A stretch of 64,000 nucleotides of DNA from MKSF01 sp037190225 (lineage in GTDB: Bacteria; Bacteroidota; Bacteroidia; Chitinophagales; Chitinophagaceae): positions 210,919-274,918 of the forward strand of contig JBBCJL010000007.1 in assembly GCA_037190225.1 (NCBI GenBank), given 5' to 3'. Both the position numbers and the translations under genes were made by a program. Of this stretch, positions 59,233 through 64,000 are shown in pieces (positions within the stretch are counted from its first letter, which is position 1; each line of letters begins with the position of its first letter). The notes beneath the pieces were generated by a model. That model did no database searches, was not told where the DNA came from, and was given only the letters and a program-made list of their open reading frames with translations.

Positions 59233-59696
59233 ATTTCTCCTGCTTCTTGAATATTGGTAGCGTTATTGCCGGCAGCAGTGTCACGTGCCGTTGAAGGATC
59301 TCTCTCAGGGTCGCGGGCCCCGGGCTTGCCTGCTTTGGTCGGATATTCTTTTTTCAGCTGCTCTAAATTTGCCAGCACCTGGTTATAGATGCTGTCCATG
59401 ATGACCGGGTGCTTCATCAGCCACCTGTAGGCGTTCATAAATGAATCGTAGCTTACCTGGTGATGGTGTAATATCGTATTATAATACAGTGACAGGCTAT
59501 CCTGGTTCTTCTTAAAGGCGGAAGGCATGCCCAATCCCTGGCTGTAGTATTCTGCAACGTGTATATCTGATATGATACGGATCATCTTGTCAGACGGGAT
59601 CGGCATATCTTTTTCACTGTCGTGACAGGCGGTACAGAACAGCAATAAGATGCAGGTCCACAAACAGGAAAAGCTGGATATCGGCCGTTGGATCAT
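59229..59696 (-). CDS. DUF4296 lipoprotein
   Basis: 155 residues with a lipobox-like LLFCTAC at the N-terminus. The DUF4296 core is MIRIISDIHVAEYYSQGLG, SLYYNTILHHHQVSYDSFMN and AYRWLMKHPVIMDSIYNQVL; a Pro/Arg/Asp-rich tail follows. The family is Bacteroidota-specific and of unknown function. Its place between porD and gldD suggests a role near the gliding/T9SS envelope machinery. Confidence 0.8.
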   Translation of the reverse strand: MIQRPISSFSCLWTCILLLFCTACHDSEKDMPIPSDKMIRIISDIHVAEYYSQGLGMPSAFKKNQDSLSLYYNTILHHHQVSYDSFMNAYRWLMKHPVIMDSIYNQVLANLEQLKKEYPTKAGKPGARDPERDPSTARDTAAGNNATNIQEAGEI

Positions 59697-59705
59697 GGTA
59701 TAAGC

Positions 59706-60629
59706 TTACTTTATAGAACGGTATTTGCCTGCATTGGGAATGTCGGTACGGGCCAGCATTTCAATATAATTCTGACGTTTCTCCGCCGGCACCTGCGCCA
59801 GGAAATTCTGGTACTCAAGGCTTTTGGAGAAAAAGAACAGCTTTACGACCACGGGGTACTGGGTTTCCTTGCTCACGCGGTCAACAGGCTCCAGGACGGA
59901 CATGATATTATTGACAGCCTCTTCGGGTTTGGAGGCCATAAGGTCCAGTCCCTGGCGGTGATATTTATACCAGGCTTCCCTGAGAGGCTCATACCTCGGG
60001 TTCATCAGTTGCTCTATCATCCAGTACCTGTTGCCGTTATTGCGCTCGCTGGATTTCCAGCCCATTATTTTACCGTCTTCGGGTGCATTGAATGCTACGT
60101 TCTGCGCCTTTTTGAACATGGCGGTGCCCCCCAGCGGTGAAAAGGAATCGTAATCATAGCCGAGTATCATATAGGCGTAAAAGGCGAATACCGCGGTAAG
60201 GTTGGAGCTGAGCGCATTGCTGCCCGCTACCCTGTTATCATCAAACAGGAGGGGCTGGCTTTCATCAAACCTGAAGGTAAAATCTTCGTCCCGCTCCACG
60301 TAGTTCAGGAGGGAAGTGCTGTAGCTTGTGCCATACACCGGCCTGGAAGCGTTGATCGTCAGGGTACCTGAATACAGGTTCTGCTCGGGGTTCTTGGTGA
60401 TATTCAGCAGGATAGAGCATTCTATCTTTTCGTTAGCCTGAAAGATATCAGAGGTCCATTTCTGGTTGTTCATAAAGTCATTCAGGCTTTTCTCCAGCGC
60501 CTTGAATACTTTGGCATCCACATTCTGGATCTCCCTGTGCGTCACCGTCACCTTGCAGTTCAGCTCCTGCGCCAGGAGCAGATTGCCCGAAAATAATACG
60601 GCTATCAGCAGATACAAACCTTTCATCAT
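59706..60629 (-). CDS. porD: Type IX secretion system protein PorD (DUF4835)
   Basis: 307 residues with a signal peptide (MMKGLYLLIAVLFSGNLLLAQ). DUF4835 signatures are ELNCKVTVTHREIQNVDAKV, FKALEKSLNDFMNNQKWTSD, then ASRPVYGTSYSTSLLNYVE and DEDFTFRFDESQPLLFDDN. A later conserved part is AFYAYMILGYDYDSFSPLGG. PorD is reported as a T9SS-associated protein. It lies 4 bases downstream of coaBC. Confidence 0.88.
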   Translation of the reverse strand: MMKGLYLLIAVLFSGNLLLAQELNCKVTVTHREIQNVDAKVFKALEKSLNDFMNNQKWTSDIFQANEKIECSILLNITKNPEQNLYSGTLTINASRPVYGTSYSTSLLNYVERDEDFTFRFDESQPLLFDDNRVAGSNALSSNLTAVFAFYAYMILGYDYDSFSPLGGTAMFKKAQNVAFNAPEDGKIMGWKSSERNNGNRYWMIEQLMNPRYEPLREAWYKYHRQGLDLMASKPEEAVNNIMSVLEPVDRVSKETQYPVVVKLFFFSKSLEYQNFLAQVPAEKRQNYIEMLARTDIPNAGKYRSIK

Positions 60630-60633
60630 CGCT

Positions 60634-61824
60634 CTAAGATATTAAAATATGATTTACAATAGCGCGGGCAATAGCCTTTTTGGACTGCAGCGGCAATTCC
60701 GTGACCGTACCCTGCCTGCTTAGGATAGTGACCTTATTGGTGTCGTGTCCGAAGCCCGCACCTGCGTCCTGCAGGGTATTCAGGACGATATAGTCCGCCT
60801 GCTTCCTTTCCAGCTTGGCCCGTGCATTGTCCAGCGCATCGTTTGTCTCTAACGCAAAACCTACGAGTTTTTGTGTGCCGGTCTTGATCTTTCCCAGTGA
60901 TGCCAGTATATCCCTGGTCTGTGTCAGGTGTAATTGCATGGTTTCGTCCGTACCTTTTTTTATCTTCCGCTCCGCTACGATGGCCGGTGTGAAATCCGCC
61001 ACGGCTGCGGCGAGCACGGCTATCTCCGCCTGCGGAAAATACCGGTGGCAGGCCTCGTACATGGATGCTGCATCGGTAACGGGTATCGTCTCGATGCCCG
61101 GATGCGTAGTGGAGCAGGAGGAAGGACCCAGCACCAACCTGACGCTGTAGCCGGCATCGGCTAAGGCTTCGGCCAGCGCAATACCCATTTTGCCGGTGGA
61201 ATGATTACCGATAAACCTTACGGGGTCGATAGGCTCATAGGTAGGCCCGGCTGTTACCAGGGCTGTTTTCAGCGGTGGCTGCTGCTGGTAGAAATAACGT
61301 TCCGCCCAAGATACGATATTTTCAGGTGCGGCCATCCGGCCCTGACCGGTCAGTCCGCTGGCCAGCTCGCCTGTTTCGGGGTCGATGATGTAATGGCCAT
61401 TGGTCTTAAGCCTGCTGATATTCTGCTGTACGGCAGGATGCTGCCACATATCCAGGTCCATGGCAGGAGCTATGGCTACCTCGCACCTGGCGGAAAGGTA
61501 AGTGGCCAACAGCATGTTATCACACAGTCCGTTGGCCATTTTCCCCAGCAGGTTAGCGCTGCAGGGAGCTATTATAAAAAGGTCTGCCCATGATCCCAAT
61601 GCCACGTGATTGTGCCATTGCGAGTTGTCTGTCATAGAAAGCATCACTTCCCGCCTGGAAACGGTAGCGAGAGCGAGGGGTGTTACAAACTGTTGTCCGC
61701 CTTCCGTAAGAATAACCTGTACTTCCGCTCCTTTTTTTACCAGCTGCCTGACCAGCTCCGGAGCTTTATAAGCAGCAATGCTCCCGCTTATGCCCAATAC
61801 GATTTTCTTACCTTGAAGCAACAT
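60634..61824 (-). CDS. coaBC: Bifunctional phosphopantothenoylcysteine decarboxylase/synthetase
   Basis: 396 residues. The N-terminal CoaC flavoprotein domain has GISGSIAAYKAPELVRQL, the catalytic His region (HNHVALGSWADLFIIAPCSAN) and APAMDLDMWQHPAVQQN. The C-terminal CoaB synthetase domain begins about 185 with VTAGPTYEPIDPVRFIGNHS and continues to the KKGTDE and FALETND motifs. The enzyme makes 4'-phosphopantetheine for coenzyme A. It is embedded in the bamD-gldD operon. Confidence 0.96.
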   Translation of the reverse strand: MLLQGKKIVLGISGSIAAYKAPELVRQLVKKGAEVQVILTEGGQQFVTPLALATVSRREVMLSMTDNSQWHNHVALGSWADLFIIAPCSANLLGKMANGLCDNMLLATYLSARCEVAIAPAMDLDMWQHPAVQQNISRLKTNGHYIIDPETGELASGLTGQGRMAAPENIVSWAERYFYQQQPPLKTALVTAGPTYEPIDPVRFIGNHSTGKMGIALAEALADAGYSVRLVLGPSSCSTTHPGIETIPVTDAASMYEACHRYFPQAEIAVLAAAVADFTPAIVAERKIKKGTDETMQLHLTQTRDILASLGKIKTGTQKLVGFALETNDALDNARAKLERKQADYIVLNTLQDAGAGFGHDTNKVTILSRQGTVTELPLQSKKAIARAIVNHILIS

Positions 61825-61884
61825 GATGTGTATTCCTTTTTGAGTTGACAGATCCGGGTCCCGGCAGGAAAATTAGGAAGGGGC

Positions 61885-62214
61885 TTATTCCTCTTCCTTT
61901 TCCTTGAAATATATTTTACCATTCATCAGCTCTCCTATGGATTGGATCGCAGGGTTGGCCATTCTTTCATAGAATTTTGATATCTCGATCTGCTCCTTGT
62001 TCTCGTGGATCTCTTCCAGGGTATCATTATTGCTTGCGAAATCTTCGAGCTTCCTGTGCAGCTCCTCTTTCAGGGTGATATTGATCTTATTGGCTCTTTT
62101 AGCCATCACCACGATAGATTCGTACAGGTTGCCTGTAACATTTTTAATCGCCACCACATCACGGGTTTCAATTAAAGGATTTAAAGACGCAACTAATTTC
62201 CTATTTATGCTCAT
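61885..62214 (-). CDS. rpoZ: DNA-directed RNA polymerase omega subunit family protein
   Basis: 109 residues in the Bacteroidota form of omega: NVTGNLYESIVVMAKRANKI is the conserved helix that latches on the beta' tail. It is followed by an acidic linker and a C-terminal part (KFYERMANPAIQSIGELMNG) particular to this phylum. Omega aids RNA polymerase assembly. It overlaps the bamD stop by 14 bases. Confidence 0.88.
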   Translation of the reverse strand: MSINRKLVASLNPLIETRDVVAIKNVTGNLYESIVVMAKRANKINITLKEELHRKLEDFASNNDTLEEIHENKEQIEISKFYERMANPAIQSIGELMNGKIYFKEKEEE

Positions 62215-63007
62215 TTCTTAATTGTTTTATGCTTTTTTCAGCCGAATCAAATAATTTGTCAGCTTCCTTGGTATAAGATGAATTGGGGTAAAAGTTTTTG
62301 AACTCCCTGTATATCGCTATGGCATCCACGTAGCGCTCCTGCTGCCTGGCGGAAATGCTTTGCTGCGCATAGAGGAAAGCGGAACGGAATTGCAGGTACA
62401 TATAATAATCCGTTTTCTTCGATTCTATATAAGTAGCTATCAGCTCCTTAAAGGCTACGGTAGCGGCCTTATACTGCTCCATATTATAATACAGCAACGC
62501 GGCGTGATAGCCTTTGGTCTCCAGCTTTTCCGTACACTCCTCGATGTATTTCATCGCATCCGGCACCGTAGGGGAGGTAGGGTAGGTATTGACGTAATGC
62601 ACCAGCACTTCGCGCGCCCTGGAGGTGCTGGTAGCATCCAGGTTATACCTCGGGGAGTCTTTGAACAGGGAGACGCCGTACATATACATACACTCCTCTG
62701 CTTTGGAGCTTCCGGGGAAAAATTCAGTAAAGTTCTTAAAGTGATAGGAAGCGGAAAGATAATTCCTGGTATTATACTGCGTATAGGCATACCGGTAATA
62801 GATCATCTCATAGTCTTTGGTCGCTTTGAATACAGGAAGCACCTGGTTGTACAGCTCACCCGCCCGCAGCCATTTCCCGGCATCATAATATTCATTTGCC
62901 TTGGAGAGTTTCAGGTTATAGTCATTGCCTTTCAGCACCTGGTTGTAAGGACTACAGGAGACCAGGAGCAGCATTGCTATAACGGATAGTGCCAGAAGTT
63001 TACGCAT
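62201..63007 (-). CDS. bamD: Outer membrane assembly factor BamD
   Basis: 268 residues. The lipobox LLLVSC puts the lipidated Cys at 18. TPR-like repeats follow: LSKANEYYDAGKWLRAGELY, YYRYAYTQYNTRNYLSASYH, AEECMYMYGVSLFKDSPRYN (with the BamD SP.Y.LD pattern) and a C-terminal AIAIYREFKNFYPNSSYTKEA. BamD docks on BamA and is needed for barrel insertion. First gene of the six-gene operon. Confidence 0.93.
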   Translation of the reverse strand: MRKLLALSVIAMLLLVSCSPYNQVLKGNDYNLKLSKANEYYDAGKWLRAGELYNQVLPVFKATKDYEMIYYRYAYTQYNTRNYLSASYHFKNFTEFFPGSSKAEECMYMYGVSLFKDSPRYNLDATSTSRAREVLVHYVNTYPTSPTVPDAMKYIEECTEKLETKGYHAALLYYNMEQYKAATVAFKELIATYIESKKTDYYMYLQFRSAFLYAQQSISARQQERYVDAIAIYREFKNFYPNSSYTKEADKLFDSAEKSIKQLRNEHK

Positions 63008-63191
63008 AGACCTGCAAAGTTAGTGAAAATATATAAATAAAATATTACGGAGATAAAAACGGATAGGACGCGAAATTATTTTGCGGCCCGCCATATAAAA
63101 GGCAAATAGGATGGGAAGGATAACGGACCGGCAGGAAAGCAGGGAACGATTATTTTTGAAAATATGTGCTGAATAATTAAAATAAATATTT

Positions 63192-63199
63192 AAATTTGC
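63192..63199 (+). promoter_or_regulatory. -7 box (TAAATTTG) of the TPR gene
   Basis: TAAATTTG fits TAnnTTTG and ends 22 bases before the ATG at 63222. Confidence 0.5.
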
Positions 63200-63221
63200 C
63201 CACTTTAATTTTTTAATAGCA

Positions 63222-63881
63222 ATGAGTGTTCAGACAACAAATAGCAAACCTGCAGGTGCTACAGGTAACAGTACTGCAAGGTTAACAAAAACATTGATCA
63301 GTGTAGGTGTGGCCATCGTGGTATTGGTTGGAGGCTTTTTCGGATATAAGGAATTCGTTCAGAAGCCTAACCAGGAAAAGGCATCGAGTGCCCTGTTCCG
63401 GGTAGAGCACTGGTTTGAAGCAGATTCTTTGCAATATGTGCTGGAGGGGGACGGTCAGTATGAAGGCTCCCTGCATATCGTAAAAAAATACGGCGGTACC
63501 GATGCCGGCAACCTGGCCAGGTATTATGCCGGTATGGCTTACCTGAATCTTGGCCAGTTTGACGAGGCTATCAAGATGCTGGAAGGCTTCAATGGCCGCG
63601 GTACGCTTTTTGCATATTCCGTTTACGGCAGCCTGGGCGATGCCTATATGGAAAAGCAGGACATCAGTAAAGGTATCAGCTACTATAAAAAAGCCGCTGA
63701 ATACCAGGATGATTTTTATGCGCCCCTGTACCTCTACAGGGCGGCAAAAGCCTATGAGCTTAACAACCAGGCAGATGAGGCCGTAGCCTTATACAAACAG
63801 ATCAGCGCCGACTATCCGTTCTCTCCGCAGGCGAGAGAAGTAGAGAAAGCGCTTGGCCTGCTGGGCAATACCGATCTTTAA
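63222..63881 (+). CDS. TPR membrane protein
   Basis: 219 residues. One membrane helix at about 26-44 (ISVGVAIVVLVGGFFGYKEF) is followed by tetratricopeptide repeats: ARYYAGMAYLNLGQFDEAIKMLE, VYGSLGDAYMEKQDISKGIS and YRAAKAYELNNQADEAVALYK. The single N-terminal anchor plus TPR layout resembles YfgM-type proteins of other phyla, which assist envelope protein export, but orthology is not shown. Divergent from bamD. Confidence 0.8.
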   Translation: MSVQTTNSKPAGATGNSTARLTKTLISVGVAIVVLVGGFFGYKEFVQKPNQEKASSALFRVEHWFEADSLQYVLEGDGQYEGSLHIVKKYGGTDAGNLARYYAGMAYLNLGQFDEAIKMLEGFNGRGTLFAYSVYGSLGDAYMEKQDISKGISYYKKAAEYQDDFYAPLYLYRAAKAYELNNQADEAVALYKQISADYPFSPQAREVEKALGLLGNTDL

Positions 63882-63903
63882 TATTGACATATAACGAGCT
63901 GAA

Positions 63904-63943
63904 AGCAAGGGTGGCTGCGCCGTCCGGCGCAGCCACCCTTGCT
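63904..63943 (+). terminator. Terminator after the TPR gene
   Basis: A perfect 19-bp stem (AGCAAGGGTGGCTGCGCCG and complement) with a 2-base loop, followed by GTTT. Confidence 0.8.
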
Positions 63944-64000
63944 GTTTGATCCGAAAGGTATGCCTTGCTGCGTGAAGCAGGCGGCTGCAGGGGTTAAACT

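Noticed and set aside
1..64000. CRISPR arrays, complete insertion sequences and rRNA genes
   Set aside because: No regularly spaced repeats, no intact transposase frame and no rRNA-like sequence were seen anywhere in the window.

Overview
The window looks like a chromosomal segment of a gliding-type Bacteroidota, most likely a Chitinophaga-like member of the Chitinophagales. The grounds are: type IX secretion genes (porU, porV, porD, gldD), proteins ending in type A and type B T9SS sorting domains, Bacteroidota-type -7 boxes (TAnnTTTG) before many genes, few strong Shine-Dalgarno sites, a bacterial GGGP synthase, the ligase-associated DNA-damage gene set, and DUF4476, DUF4296 and DUF4835 proteins. 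Genus placement is inference.

Layout. 0-3 kb: end of lepB, an acyl-CoA thioesterase and an outer-membrane barrel protein. 3-4 kb: rpsL-rpsG, closed by a terminator instead of continuing to fusA. 4-11 kb: porU, porV, ispF and a DUF4476 protein. 11-14.3 kb: a type B T9SS cargo protein, a chimeric pseudogene and exbD. 14.3-28.3 kb: housekeeping genes (GGGP synthase, mscL, pdxJ, comF, SET protein, M16 peptidase homologue, ruvC, flippase-like protein, ade, pirin, GNAT, START-like protein, hisS, LMW-PTP). 28.3-34.8 kb: a CapD-like dehydratase, truB, a TlpA-like protein, an OmpA lipoprotein and a MutS-like ATPase. 34.9-41.3 kb: the ligase-associated DNA-damage cluster (PdeM, Lhr-like helicase, ATP-dependent ligase, exonuclease) with a dps gene inside it. 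41.4-42.9 kb: two small genes and tRNA-Met.

43-53.8 kb is the accessory region and the most unusual part. It holds four paralogues of an unrecognised secreted cysteine-rich protein (three on an exact 614-bp period), a divergently transcribed 46-codon ORF that looks like a class I lanthipeptide precursor, a LytTR-type sensor kinase/regulator pair, and a full-length LanB-type dehydratase. No LanC cyclase, protease or transporter is visible. The right edge carries the in-frame tail of a serine recombinase next to tRNA-Leu(GAG), and a 52-bp imperfect direct repeat (46027-46078 and 53710-53761) brackets the region. I read this as a decayed integrative element carrying an undescribed RiPP locus.

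53.9-64 kb: an L,D-transpeptidase-like lipoprotein, an FMN reductase, a TlpA-like protein, AMP nucleosidase, tRNA-Arg(CCT), and the conserved bamD-rpoZ-coaBC-porD-DUF4296-gldD operon. That operon joins outer-membrane assembly, coenzyme A synthesis and T9SS/gliding functions. A TPR membrane protein closes the window.
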